From Candidatus Avedoeria danica (GTDB lineage: Bacteria > Chloroflexota > Anaerolineae > Epilineales > Epilineaceae), in the NCBI GenBank assembly GCA_016703025.1, contig JADJCV010000005.1, forward strand, positions 248,001-312,000: 64,000 nt of DNA, given 5' to 3'. This document shows positions 32,896 through 42,073 of the stretch, one piece after another. Under the pieces are notes generated by a model. It did no database searches and was not told the DNA's origin. It was given only the letters and a program-made list of their open reading frames with translations. Every line of letters begins with the position of its first letter. Position 1 is the first letter of the stretch. The position numbers were made by a program, and so were the translations under genes.

Positions 32896-34815
32896 ATGTC
32901 CGATCCGCAACCGCGTGATGCATCCGCCGTTCCGGCCGCCGTCCCCATCACCGACGGCGCGATCGGCTACGTCATCGGCGAAGTTCGGACGGATGCGTTC
33001 CAGTTCGTCACGACGACCGACCTGGCGCCGCCGCGCCTGGAGTACCTCGTGCTCCGCGACGTCCCGGAGCGGGTCGACGATGGGTTCCGCACCGTCGACG
33101 TCCTGGCGCAGGTGACCCGGATCTCCGTCCACAACCGCCTCCTCGCATCCGGCATGAACTACAACGAGGTCGAGGCGATCCTGCGCCGGCTCGGTGCGGC
33201 CCCGCCCGTCATCGTCGGCGACGCCAAGGTCATCGGCTACTACGACGGGCGCGACGTCCGGGTGCCGCGCGGCGCCGCGATGCCGGGGCACGTCGTCGAG
33301 CGGGCGCCGGATGACCTGCTCCAACGCTTCTTCACCCGCAACGTGAAGAGCGGGATCGAGCTCGGCGCACTGATCAACCGACCGCAAGTGCCGGTTCTGC
33401 TCGACCCGGACGGCCTGAACCGCCACTTGGCCGTCATCGCGCAGACCGGCGCGGGCAAGAGCTACACCGTCGGCGTCGTCCTCGAGCAACTCCTCGAGCT
33501 CGGCGGCACGGTTCTCGTGTTCGACCCGAACAGCGATTACGTTCTCATGCGCCGCGATGCCCAGCGCCGGGCCACCCCGTTCGCGGAACGTGTGGCCGTC
33601 TACCGCGTCCCGACGGACGGCGTCCACCGCCTGAGCGACGACGCGATCGGCGGCACGCGACCGATCACACTTCGGTTTTCCGATCTGAGTCCCGACGAGA
33701 TCTGCGAAATCGCCGGCATCGACGAGAGTTGGGCCAACCTGCGCGATGCCGTGCACGTCGCGCACAAGCGGCTGACCGGGGACTTCGTTCCCCGCCAGCT
33801 CGTGGCGGAGTTGCGCCGGCTGGCCGCCGGGGCGGTCGAGACCGACTTCGACATCGGCCCGCTCAGCGCAGCGGGCGGCGGAGGCGATGACTGGGACGTC
33901 GTCCCTGGCCTCGACGACCTGGACGTCGACGTTGCGCCCGACGCGTCGGGCAGCGTCGCCGCCGACGCCTTCTTCGGCACCGACGCCGACCGCCTGACCG
34001 CCGCGCGCGACGACGCCGGCAAGGGCGCCGGACGCGGCAAGGGCCGACGGGGCAAGCGCAGCGGCGACAATGACGAGGACGGCGACCCCGCACCGACTCC
34101 GAGCCTGATGAGTGGCGCGGACAAGGCGCTCAAGCGCATCAACCGCATTGCGTCGATGCCCATTTGGGGCTTCGAGAGCATCCCGCTTGACGAGCTGCTC
34201 CGCCCGATGCAGCTGTCGACGATCGATCTCGCCGGTGTCGATCGGCGCGTGAGCGACGTCCTCGTGAACAAGGTGCTCAAGGAGCTCTGGGACGTCGCCG
34301 CACGCCGCGGCCTCGACCGGCCGGTGTTCGTCGTCCTCGAGGAGGCGCACAACGTCGTGCCCAGCGGCAACAAGGAGGGAGGGAAGGCGGCCTGGCAAGT
34401 CAAGCGCATCGCCGCCGAAGGCCGGAAGTTCGGCGTCTTCCTCGTCCTCGTCACGCAGCGTCCCGGCAAGGTGCACGCGGACACGCTGTCCCAGTGCGGC
34501 AGCCAGATCATCATGCGCCTCACGAACCCGGACGATCAGAGCGCCGTCCGCCGCGCGTCGGAGAGCGTCTCGGAGGCGCTGCTGGCCGACCTGCCCGGCC
34601 TGAACGTCGGCGAGGCCGTCGTGCTCGGGCCGCTCGTGCGCGTGCCGGTGATGGTCCGGGTGGCGGGCCGGCGAAGCGCCGAGGGCGGCGCGGACATCAA
34701 GGTCGCCGAAGCACTGGAGGCCGCGCGCGCCGCGGCGCTGACCGAGGGCGTCATCGCCCGCCGCGCCGCCGAGCGGGCCGAACGGCCGCGCGAGGCGTGG
34801 CGGGAGGAGATCTGA
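32896..34815 (+). CDS. herA: HerA-type hexameric DNA translocase
   Basis: A 639-residue ATPase of the HerA/FtsK superfamily. An N-terminal beta-barrel (HAS-barrel-like, about 20-150) precedes Walker A AQTGAGKSYT (about 181-190), Walker B FVVLEEAHNV (about 475-485) and the sensor/arginine-finger region LVTQRPGKVH and SQCGSQIIMRLTNP. An acidic, then Lys/Arg-rich insert (about 325-400) is unusual. HerA proteins pump DNA for end resection, classically with NurA, Mre11 and Rad50 in archaea; here Mre11 follows after 5 nt but NurA and Rad50 are absent. An SOS box lies in the promoter. Confidence 0.88.
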   Translation: MSDPQPRDASAVPAAVPITDGAIGYVIGEVRTDAFQFVTTTDLAPPRLEYLVLRDVPERVDDGFRTVDVLAQVTRISVHNRLLASGMNYNEVEAILRRLGAAPPVIVGDAKVIGYYDGRDVRVPRGAAMPGHVVERAPDDLLQRFFTRNVKSGIELGALINRPQVPVLLDPDGLNRHLAVIAQTGAGKSYTVGVVLEQLLELGGTVLVFDPNSDYVLMRRDAQRRATPFAERVAVYRVPTDGVHRLSDDAIGGTRPITLRFSDLSPDEICEIAGIDESWANLRDAVHVAHKRLTGDFVPRQLVAELRRLAAGAVETDFDIGPLSAAGGGGDDWDVVPGLDDLDVDVAPDASGSVAADAFFGTDADRLTAARDDAGKGAGRGKGRRGKRSGDNDEDGDPAPTPSLMSGADKALKRINRIASMPIWGFESIPLDELLRPMQLSTIDLAGVDRRVSDVLVNKVLKELWDVAARRGLDRPVFVVLEEAHNVVPSGNKEGGKAAWQVKRIAAEGRKFGVFLVLVTQRPGKVHADTLSQCGSQIIMRLTNPDDQSAVRRASESVSEALLADLPGLNVGEAVVLGPLVRVPVMVRVAGRRSAEGGADIKVAEALEAARAAALTEGVIARRAAERAERPREAWREEI

Positions 34816-34820
34816 CGCGC

Positions 34821-36122
34821 GTGCCAACGCTCATCTTCGCCTCCGACAGCCACCTGAACAAGCACTACGCCCGCATGACGCCCGACCAGCTGGCCGAGCG
34901 CCGGCGCCGCCTCCGGCTCGGCCTCGAGCGGACGATCGACTACGCGATCCAAGAGGGCGCGCACGGCTACATCCACGGCGGAGACCTGTTCGACGGGCCG
35001 AACCCGCGCGCCGTCGAGCTCGTCTGGGCCGCCGCCCAGTTCCAGCGCCTGGCCGATGCCGGCGTCCGGAGCTTCCTCATCGGCGGCAATCACGACATCC
35101 CGAAGTCGCGCCACGGCGGCGCCACCCCGCAGCGCTTGTTCGACGCCGTCCGCCTGGCGACCGTCTTCACCGACCCGTCCACCGTTACGTGGTGGTCCGG
35201 CGACCTCGACGGCGTCCGCGTGGCCGTCGGCGGCCTGCCGCCCGACCCACGCATGGCCCTGGACGCGGACCCGCTCGCCTCGGCTGCCGACGCGGTCACG
35301 CCGCCGGAGGCCCACGTTCGCATCCTGGTGACCCACTATGCCCTCGAGGACACGCTCCACCCGCTGGCCGAGGAGCCAACGATCCGCAAGTCCTCCATCG
35401 CCGCCCTCGCGGGCCGCGTTGACGCCGTGCTCATCGGGCACATCCACGAGGCGCGCATCACCGAGGTCGCCGGCGTCAAGGTGATCTTCCCGGGCCCGAC
35501 GGAGCGCCTCAGCTTCGGCGAGATGGACGTGAAGTGCGGCTTCGTGCGGCTGGACATCGCCTCGGACAAGCGCGGTCCGGCCGCCGTCACCGCCACCGCG
35601 CTGCCCCTCGACCCGCAGCCCATGCGCCGTCACACGCTCCGCGCCACGGACGTTCCGGCCGATGAGCCGACGGCATGGCTCATCGACCAGATCCGCAGGC
35701 TGGCGTCGCCCGATCAGATCCTCCAACTGCGCTTGGAGGGACCGCTGCCGCGCGCCACGTACCACGCGCTCCGGCTGCGCGAGGCCTGGCACGTCGGCAA
35801 CGAACTGAACTTCTACTTCGACCTCGACCGCCGCCGCCTCGTCGTGCGCGACGACGACGCCGTGGCCGTGCGCGCCACCGGCCGCGTCAGCCCGCGTGCC
35901 GAGATCGCCCGCATCGCCGACGTGCTCGCCGGGCGCGCCGACTCGCCGGCCGAACGCGACCTCGTCGAAGCCGCCCGCTCCCTCGTCCTCGAACGCTACG
36001 GGCAGGGGGCGATCCACGACGACGGGCGGAGCGACGGCACGGAGGGGGTCGCGATCGGCGATGGCGACGTCAATACGATCGGAATCGACCCCAACCAAGC
36101 GGAGGCCGCGTGGACGCCCTGA
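34821..36122 (+). CDS. Mre11/SbcD-family DNA exonuclease
   Basis: A 433-residue metallophosphoesterase. Metal-binding motifs appear in order: FASDSHLNKHY, YIHGGDLFDGPN, LIGGNHDIP, LVTHYALED and VLIGHIHEA, followed by the capping domain (about 255-400). This is the Mre11/SbcD nuclease layout. No SbcC/Rad50 gene follows, whereas the HerA translocase precedes it and xseA overlaps its end by 13 bp, suggesting a HerA-Mre11 end-resection pair. The start is GTG 34821 (MPTLIFASDSHL), because an upstream extension would run through herA in another frame. Confidence 0.88.
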   Translation: MPTLIFASDSHLNKHYARMTPDQLAERRRRLRLGLERTIDYAIQEGAHGYIHGGDLFDGPNPRAVELVWAAAQFQRLADAGVRSFLIGGNHDIPKSRHGGATPQRLFDAVRLATVFTDPSTVTWWSGDLDGVRVAVGGLPPDPRMALDADPLASAADAVTPPEAHVRILVTHYALEDTLHPLAEEPTIRKSSIAALAGRVDAVLIGHIHEARITEVAGVKVIFPGPTERLSFGEMDVKCGFVRLDIASDKRGPAAVTATALPLDPQPMRRHTLRATDVPADEPTAWLIDQIRRLASPDQILQLRLEGPLPRATYHALRLREAWHVGNELNFYFDLDRRRLVVRDDDAVAVRATGRVSPRAEIARIADVLAGRADSPAERDLVEAARSLVLERYGQGAIHDDGRSDGTEGVAIGDGDVNTIGIDPNQAEAAWTP

Positions 36123-37315
36123 CCGTCAGCGAGCTCTGCCTGCGCGTGAAGTCCGTGCTGCGCGCTGAACCCGGCCTGCAGGACATCTGGGTCGAGGGCG
36201 AGGTCTCGAATGCCCGGCCGGCCGCGAGCGGCCATTGGTACTGGACGATCAAGGACGCGGCCGGCAGCTTCAAGTGCGTCATGTGGAAGGCGGTCGCGCT
36301 GAACCAGATGACGCTGCCGGCGGACGGGATGGCCTTCCGCTTCCACGGCAAGGTCGGTCTGTACGAGCGTGGCGGCGAAGTTCAGCTGGACGTCGACTTC
36401 GTCGAACCCGCCGGCCAAGGCGATCTCTGGCAGGCCTTCGAGCGTCTCCGACGGCAGCTCGAGGCCGAGGGCCTGTTCGACGAAGCGCGCAAGCGCCCCC
36501 TCCCGCCCTATCCGATGCGCATCGGCGTCGTCACGAGCCCACAGGCGGCGGCGCTGCGCGATGTGGCGCAGACGATCCAGCGCCGCTGGCCCTGCGCCAC
36601 CGTCCTCGTCGCGCCGACGCGCGTCCAGGGTGCCGAGGCGCCGGCCGAGATCGTCGCCGCCCTCACGGCCATTGCCCGAGCCGCGGTCGACGTCGTCCTC
36701 GTCGTGCGCGGCGGCGGCAGCATCGAGGATCTCTGGGCGTTCAACGACGAGGCCGTCGCCCGAGCGATCGCCGCCTGTCCTGTGCCAACGGTGTCCGGCG
36801 TCGGCCACGAGACCGACTTCACGATCGCCGACTTCGTCGCCGACCTGCGCATGCCGACCCCGACCGCCGCCGCCGAGCGCGTCACGCCCGACGCGGCCGA
36901 TCTCCGCCAGGCCGTCGACGATCTGACGGATCGTCTCGCCCGCCAGCTTGGGTGGCGGCAGGACACGGCCGGCAGCGGCCTGGCATCCTTGACCCACCGA
37001 CTCGCGCTTGTCTCGCCCGCGCGCACCGTCGCCGATCGCCATGCCCGCGTCGACGCGAACCGTGCCCGTCTGAAGCGCGCCCTCGCCGGCCGCCTCACCG
37101 TCGCCAACGCCCACCTTGATGGCCACCGCCAGCGGCTCGAGGCGCTGAGCCCGACCGCCATCCTCCGCCGCGGCTTCGCGCACGTCACGCACATCTCCGA
37201 CGGCCGAACCGTTCGGCGCCCGTCCGACGTCAAGGGCGGCGACGGGCTGCGAATCCGCCTCGCCGACGGCGACGTGCGCGCCGTCGTCCAAGGTCAGACC
37301 CGCCTGTTCGAGTAG
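36110..37315 (+). CDS. xseA: Exonuclease VII large subunit
   Basis: A 401-residue XseA: N-terminal OB fold (TVSELCLRVKSVLRAEPGLQ, IWVEGEVSNARPAASGHWYW), the catalytic domain with IGVVTSPQAAALRDV, VVRGGGSIEDLWAFNDEAVA and SGVGHETDFTIADF, and a C-terminal coiled coil. ExoVII degrades single-stranded DNA to acid-soluble oligonucleotides. GTG 36110 follows GGAGG and overlaps the nuclease gene, so it belongs to the herA operon. The small subunit follows after 100 bp. Confidence 0.95.
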   Translation: MDALTVSELCLRVKSVLRAEPGLQDIWVEGEVSNARPAASGHWYWTIKDAAGSFKCVMWKAVALNQMTLPADGMAFRFHGKVGLYERGGEVQLDVDFVEPAGQGDLWQAFERLRRQLEAEGLFDEARKRPLPPYPMRIGVVTSPQAAALRDVAQTIQRRWPCATVLVAPTRVQGAEAPAEIVAALTAIARAAVDVVLVVRGGGSIEDLWAFNDEAVARAIAACPVPTVSGVGHETDFTIADFVADLRMPTPTAAAERVTPDAADLRQAVDDLTDRLARQLGWRQDTAGSGLASLTHRLALVSPARTVADRHARVDANRARLKRALAGRLTVANAHLDGHRQRLEALSPTAILRRGFAHVTHISDGRTVRRPSDVKGGDGLRIRLADGDVRAVVQGQTRLFE

Positions 37316-37367
37316 CCGCGCAGCACCGCGACCCGCTGGTGCCGTCGGGTGCCCGCTCCGCATCGTG

Positions 37368-40160
37368 TCAGCCTTCGAATCCTGTCCGCCCAGATCCGCT
37401 CCAAGGAGACCGTCGATGGACCGCCGATTCAACCCCACGCACGTCGCTCGCCACCCCGACGTGGCGGCCGCCCCCGAATCGGCGACCGAAGACGTGGCCG
37501 CGCTCGGCTTTGAAGACGCGTTCGCCCGGCTCGAGACCACCGTCCAACAGCTCGAGAACGGCGATCTGCCGCTGGAGCAGGCCGTCGCAGCGTACGAGCG
37601 CGGCCTGGTACTTGCCCAGCGGTGCGCGTTGTTGCTCGAGCAGGTCGAGCTGAAGATCCGCCAGGTGGATGCGTCGGGGAACGATGTGGGGGCGGTGAAC
37701 CTGTAGGGGCACCCCCGGCCCGTACCGCCCCAGGAAGTGCACCCGCGCCGAATACGGCAAGTACGCCGGACGCAACGGACGCGGCGTGCGCGTCGGCGTC
37801 GACGTCGGGCCGACCGGCGTCGCGGTTGCCGGCTCAGGCGTCGGTGTCGGGCCGGTGGGCGATGCGGTCGGCGTCGGGCCGGTGGGCGATGCGGTCGGCG
37901 TGGCGCTGGCTCGCGGGGTCGGGCTGGCGGGGGGCACGCCGGGCAGCGTGGCGCTCCAGCCCCAGGCCATGACGAGCGCGTTCGCGAACGGCACGCCGTC
38001 GATCGTCTGGTTCGGGTTCGCGATGGCCAGATCCGCCACGCCATCGCCGTTGAAGTCGCCCGCCGCCACGGCGCTGCCGAACCCAAGGCCGTTGGCCAAG
38101 GCGGACCGCAGCGGCCAGATGTCAGGCGCCACGCCGGCCGCGGCCCGCGGCTCGACGCCGTGCGCCGAGTTCCAGACGGTTGTGACGAGTCCGACGCCCG
38201 GCAACCGCCGCCGTTCTTCGCCGGGCGCGCCGATGATCAGATCGGGCAGCGCATCGCCGTCGATGTCGCCGAGCGCCAGCGACGCGCCGAAGCGGTCGCG
38301 CGCCTGCGCCTCATCGGGCAGCAGGCCGCTGTCCTGGTGCACGGCAACCGTCCGCGCCGGGTCACGACCCGTCGCGCTGCCGAAGAGCAGCGTCACGTCG
38401 CCCGCCTCGCGTGCCTCGGCCACGGTGGCGTTCGGGTCGGGGACGATGAGATCGCCGAAACCATCGCGGTCGATGTCCGCGACGTGGAGGCGTGCGCCCC
38501 AATTGTCGGCCCGCAGCGCCTCGTCCGGGACATCCGCATCGCTGCGATCGATCGTCGAGACGGCCATCTCGTCGAACGTCAGCGCGCCGGTCATGTCCTC
38601 GCCCATGCTCTTGAAGACGATCAGCTGGCCGGCGCCGCGCGCTCCGTCCACCTCGGCCTCCGGAACGCCAACCACGATGTCGGCAAGGCTGTCGCCGTCG
38701 AGGTCCGACAGCGCGACCGAGGCGCCAAAGCCCTCTCGCGTGGTGGGGTCGCCCGGGACCTCGTCGAGTGAGCGGTCGAGCGTGAGCGCGCCGCCGATCG
38801 TCGGTCCGGCATCGAGGCGTCCGGCGAGGACGTAGACCCGGCCGGCGCCCGGCCGGCCATTCACGTTCGTGCCCGGCGCGCCGGCGATGAGGTCGTCGAT
38901 GCCGTCGCCGTTCACGTCGCCGACGGCGAGCACTGCGCCCAACTGCGCGCCGGCGCCAACCGCCGGGCCGAACGGCAGCGGCTGGCTGCGCATCCCGTTC
39001 ACCGAGCCGTCCCACAGCCAAAGGCCGCCGGCATCGTTGCCGAGCCGGTCGCTGCGCGGGTAGCCGATGACGAGGTCATCGTTGTCATCGCCGTTGAAGT
39101 CCCCCACCGCAACCACCGCACCCCACTGGCCGTCCGGCTCGGCCATCGTGGCCGTGGAAAGGCGCCGCGGGAAGTCGCTGCCGCCGAGCGCCACGCCGAG
39201 CCAGCCGGCCGCCGCCGCCCGCTGGCTGTCCTGCGGCGCGCCGATCACGAGGTCCATGATGCCGTCGCCGTTCACGTCGCCGCTGGCCATCAGCTGGCCG
39301 AAGCCCGTCTGCGACGCGTTCGGTCGGCCGAAGTCGCGGCCGTCGAGGGTTCGGAACGTCAGGCCGGCGGCCCAGACACTCGGCCCGACCCGCGTCACCG
39401 CCACGGCGTCGGCACCGTACAACAGCGCGTCGACAAGCGCCACCTCGTCGGCCGGATCGTGCACCGCCACCTGCAGTCCAGCGACCTTGGCGGCCGCGAT
39501 GTCGGCATTCGTCACGAGTTCGCCAGGCATGGACACCCCATCCGCACCAGCCGCGCGCGCCTGCGCCCAGTCGGCACCGCGGTCGACGCGCAGCCAGCCG
39601 TGTGTGCCGGACCGCGCCGCCTTCACCGCCGCCAACGAGGCCGAGCGGTCGCTGACGACCGTCACGTCGATCGATGCCGCGCCCGCCAGCGCCGCGACCA
39701 CCGCCGCATCCCCGTCAGATCCGGCGTACGCCAGATCCACGATCAGCCGGGCGCCGCCGAGCACACCGACGACATCGGCGAGCCGCGGGACGCGTTCTCC
39801 GCTGAATCGGGCATCGAACTTCGTGCCGGCGTCGCATGCCGTAACCTGCGCAGCGGTCTGCGCCGCGACCTCACCCTGGCAGCCCGAGGTGCGATCGAGC
39901 GTCGCGTCCCGCAGCAGCACCGCCACGCCGTCGCTCGTCACCCGGGCATCGACCCACACCGCACCAGCTCCCTCGGCCACTGCCTGTCGAACGGCCGCCA
40001 GCGTGTTCTCGGGCGCCACGGCGCTCGCCCCCCGCAGCCCCACGATCCGCGCCGCGATCGGCGGACGGGCGCGCTGGCCGGACGCGATGTCGGCGCGACG
40101 GACATGCGGCATCGTCGCCAACGTCGCGACAGCGATGATCGTGATCGCTCCACCCCCCAT
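37368..40160 (-). CDS. Exported fusion of an inactive-looking GDPD domain with an FG-GAP propeller
   Basis: About 930 residues. After a signal-like helix (3-17), residues 36-265 resemble glycerophosphodiester phosphodiesterases (RGASAVAPENTLAAVRQAVA, DATLDRTSGCQGEV), but both catalytic histidines are replaced (Leu42 for His in HRG, Arg84 for His in HD) and the ExD glutamate is Trp69. Then seven or so FG-GAP repeats follow, with calcium-binding loops such as GDVNGDGIMDLVIGAP and GDFNGDGVADLAIANP, a TPT linker (about 755-800) and AYLPYSARV. The in-frame stop appears only at 37368, after about 115 codons antisense to xseB; the natural end was probably near 37735. It starts at the pyrK stop (TAATG). 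Confidence 0.75.
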   Translation of the reverse strand: MGGGAITIIAVATLATMPHVRRADIASGQRARPPIAARIVGLRGASAVAPENTLAAVRQAVAEGAGAVWVDARVTSDGVAVLLRDATLDRTSGCQGEVAAQTAAQVTACDAGTKFDARFSGERVPRLADVVGVLGGARLIVDLAYAGSDGDAAVVAALAGAASIDVTVVSDRSASLAAVKAARSGTHGWLRVDRGADWAQARAAGADGVSMPGELVTNADIAAAKVAGLQVAVHDPADEVALVDALLYGADAVAVTRVGPSVWAAGLTFRTLDGRDFGRPNASQTGFGQLMASGDVNGDGIMDLVIGAPQDSQRAAAAGWLGVALGGSDFPRRLSTATMAEPDGQWGAVVAVGDFNGDDNDDLVIGYPRSDRLGNDAGGLWLWDGSVNGMRSQPLPFGPAVGAGAQLGAVLAVGDVNGDGIDDLIAGAPGTNVNGRPGAGRVYVLAGRLDAGPTIGGALTLDRSLDEVPGDPTTREGFGASVALSDLDGDSLADIVVGVPEAEVDGARGAGQLIVFKSMGEDMTGALTFDEMAVSTIDRSDADVPDEALRADNWGARLHVADIDRDGFGDLIVPDPNATVAEAREAGDVTLLFGSATGRDPARTVAVHQDSGLLPDEAQARDRFGASLALGDIDGDALPDLIIGAPGEERRRLPGVGLVTTVWNSAHGVEPRAAAGVAPDIWPLRSALANGLGFGSAVAAGDFNGDGVADLAIANPNQTIDGVPFANALVMAWGWSATLPGVPPASPTPRASATPTASPTGPTPTASPTGPTPTPEPATATPVGPTSTPTRTPRPLRPAYLPYSARVHFLGRYGPGVPLQVHRPHIVPRRIHLADLQLDLLEQQRAPLGKYQAALVRCDGLLQRQIAVLELLDGGLEPGERVFKAERGHVFGRRFGGGRHVGVASDVRGVESAVHRRSPWSGSGRTGFEG
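37416..37706 (+). CDS. xseB: Exonuclease VII small subunit
   Basis: A 96-residue protein. The family core is FEDAFARLETTVQQLENGDL, PLEQAVAAYERGLVLAQRCA and LLEQVELKIRQVD; it wraps around the XseA coiled coil. The N-terminus is about 25 residues longer than usual. ATG 37416 has AAGGAG upstream and is chosen over GTG 37365. The TAG stop lies in a GTAGGGGC half-repeat. The whole gene is antisense to the nominal 3' end of the convergent GDPD/FG-GAP frame. Confidence 0.93.
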   Translation: MDRRFNPTHVARHPDVAAAPESATEDVAALGFEDAFARLETTVQQLENGDLPLEQAVAAYERGLVLAQRCALLLEQVELKIRQVDASGNDVGAVNL

Positions 40161-40879
40161 TACCCTGCGCACAGCACCGGCCCATCCGCACACAACAACA
40201 TCCCATCGTGCTCGCAGCTGCCGCAGATCCCGATCCCGCAGCGCATGTAGGCCTCCCATGACAGCTGACTCGGCACGCCGGCGCTGCCGGCCTGGTCCCG
40301 CAGGGCGGCCAGCATGCCGTGCGGCCCGCACGCGTAGAGCGTAGCCGGTCGATCGTCCGCCAGCCAGCGGCCCACGACGTCCGTCACGCGCCCCCGATCG
40401 CCCGCGCTGCCGTCCTCCGTCGTGACGGCCACCGTCGCCCCCGCGGCCCGCGTCGCGTCGACGAGCAGCAGCTCGCCGGCCGTCCGCGCGCCGATGACGG
40501 TGCGCACGCGGTTGCCCTTGGCCAGCGCTTGGCGGGCGAGCAGCAGGAGCGGCGCGACGCCGTAGCCGCCGCCGACGAGCACGTGGTCGTCGCCGGTCAA
40601 AGCGAACGGCGTGCCGAACGGGCCGCGCAGCCACACCGTATCGCCGACGGACAGCCGGTGCAACGCCCGCGTGAACGGCCCGACGGCGGCGATGGCGAAC
40701 GACACCGGGTCGGTGTCCAGCAGGCTGAACGGCTTCTCGTCCAGTCCGGGCAGCCAGAGCATCGCGAACTGGCCGGGCGCGGCGTCGATCGCCGCGTCGA
40801 AGATAAACGTGCGCGTGCGGGCGTTCTCGTCGCGGACGGCGGCCAGGCGCAGCGGTCGGGGCAGCACGGCGCCGTTCAT
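40160..40879 (-). CDS. pyrK: Dihydroorotate dehydrogenase B electron-transfer subunit
   Basis: A 239-residue PyrK: FAD domain (APGQFAMLWLPGLDEKPFSL, VGDTVWLRGPFGTPF), NAD(P) domain (VLVGGGYGVAPLLLLARQAL, LYACGPHGMLAALRD) and the C-terminal [2Fe-2S] motif with cysteines in RCGIGICGSC and LLCADGPVL. It passes electrons from NADH to PyrD. ATG 40879 overlaps the pyrD stop (ATGA), confirming the operon pyrD-pyrK. The exported GDPD/FG-GAP gene begins at its stop. Confidence 0.94.
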   Translation of the reverse strand: MNGAVLPRPLRLAAVRDENARTRTFIFDAAIDAAPGQFAMLWLPGLDEKPFSLLDTDPVSFAIAAVGPFTRALHRLSVGDTVWLRGPFGTPFALTGDDHVLVGGGYGVAPLLLLARQALAKGNRVRTVIGARTAGELLLVDATRAAGATVAVTTEDGSAGDRGRVTDVVGRWLADDRPATLYACGPHGMLAALRDQAGSAGVPSQLSWEAYMRCGIGICGSCEHDGMLLCADGPVLCAG

Positions 40880-41937
40880 CGGAGGACCGGCCGCTGGTTC
40901 GCGGCGGGCGCGTGATCCCCTTGCGGCACCGGCGCCGGCGTCGCCGCCTCCGGCCACGACGGGGCGCGCTGCGTCCGGCCGCGGATGTCGGCGACCGTCA
41001 AGTTGCGCTCGTCAAGCCAGCGCACAAGGTCGCGCGCGATCGCACCGAACACGTCCGGACCGGCGCCGTAGACGGCCGAGCCGATGCCGACGGCCGTCGC
41101 GCCGGCCGAGAGCATCTCGACGACGTCGACGGCCGAACCGATGCCGCCGGTGCCGATGATGGGCACGCGGACGGCACGGGCGATGACGTCGACCGCGTAC
41201 AGCGCGACGGGCTTGAGGGCGGCGCCCGAGATGCCGCCGGTCCGGTTCGCCAGGACCGGTCGGCCGCTCTCGGCATCGACGATGAGCCCCGGCATCGTGT
41301 TGATCGCACAGATCGCGTCCGCACCGGCGTCGACGACGGCTTGGGCGATGCGGGCGAGGTCGGCGACGTTCGGGGCGAGCTTGACGATGATCGGCATGTC
41401 GACGGCGGCGCGAACCGCCGCCGTCACGGCTGACGCGGAGGCGCACGAGGCCGCAAACGGCTCGCCGAACTCGCTGGCGACGTTCGGGCAGCTGATGTTC
41501 ACCTCGAGGAGGTCGGGCTGGGCGGCGGCGATCGTCGCAGCGACGCGCGCGAAGCCATCGACGTCGTCGGCGAAGATGCTGGCGATGAGCGGGACGCCGA
41601 GCGGGGCCAGAAGATGCTTCGTCGCGACGAGGAGGGCGACCTCATCGATTGCACCAGGGTTCGCGAGGCCGATCGCATTCAGCAGGCCGTGGTCCCATGC
41701 GACGCAGCTCGGGTTCACGTGACCGCCGCGCGGCGCGGGGCCGCAGCTCTTGGCCGTGATCGCGCCGGCGCCGGCGAGCGCGACGCGGTGCATGAGCGAG
41801 GCGTGCGTGCCGAGGATGCCGGAGGCCAGGACGAGCGGGTTGGGCAGACGGACGCCGCACAGGTCGACGGTCACGTCGACGGTCGGCTCGAGCGCCGAGT
41901 CGGAGTTCGGAAGGGCATCACGCACGGCATCTGACAT
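40876..41937 (-). CDS. pyrD: Dihydroorotate dehydrogenase, class 1B catalytic subunit
   Basis: A 353-residue FMN enzyme of pyrimidine synthesis. LEVNISCPN carries the active-site cysteine of class 1 enzymes; AITAKSCGP, INTMPGL and IIGTGGI complete the FMN site. The adjacent pyrK supports class 1B. A C-terminal Pro/Ala tail of about 25 residues is extra. I prefer ATG 41937 over 41946, because TACAAT lies 7 nt upstream of 41937 and overlaps the other start. Confidence 0.95.
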   Translation of the reverse strand: MSDAVRDALPNSDSALEPTVDVTVDLCGVRLPNPLVLASGILGTHASLMHRVALAGAGAITAKSCGPAPRGGHVNPSCVAWDHGLLNAIGLANPGAIDEVALLVATKHLLAPLGVPLIASIFADDVDGFARVAATIAAAQPDLLEVNISCPNVASEFGEPFAASCASASAVTAAVRAAVDMPIIVKLAPNVADLARIAQAVVDAGADAICAINTMPGLIVDAESGRPVLANRTGGISGAALKPVALYAVDVIARAVRVPIIGTGGIGSAVDVVEMLSAGATAVGIGSAVYGAGPDVFGAIARDLVRWLDERNLTVADIRGRTQRAPSWPEAATPAPVPQGDHAPAANQRPVLR

Positions 41938-41944
41938 CGGCGCC

Positions 41945-41950
41945 ATTGTA
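41945..41950 (-). promoter_or_regulatory. -10 box of a probable leaderless pyrD promoter
   Basis: TACAAT on the minus strand ends 7 nt before the ATG at 41937, without a ribosome site between. Confidence 0.45.
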
Positions 41951-42073
41951 CCGAATGGTTCGGGCGGCGGCGAAGACGGTCATGCGGATGCGGTCGAGTG
42001 GCGGTTGAAGATCCGCCGAGCACACTCGCTGAGCCGTGCTCGGGTTCATCCGCATCGTCCTACCCGTGATCCT

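Noticed and set aside
37786..40344. Open plus-strand frames opposite the FG-GAP gene
   Set aside because: They are complements of the GC-rich FG-GAP repeats and show no family resemblance or ribosome sites.
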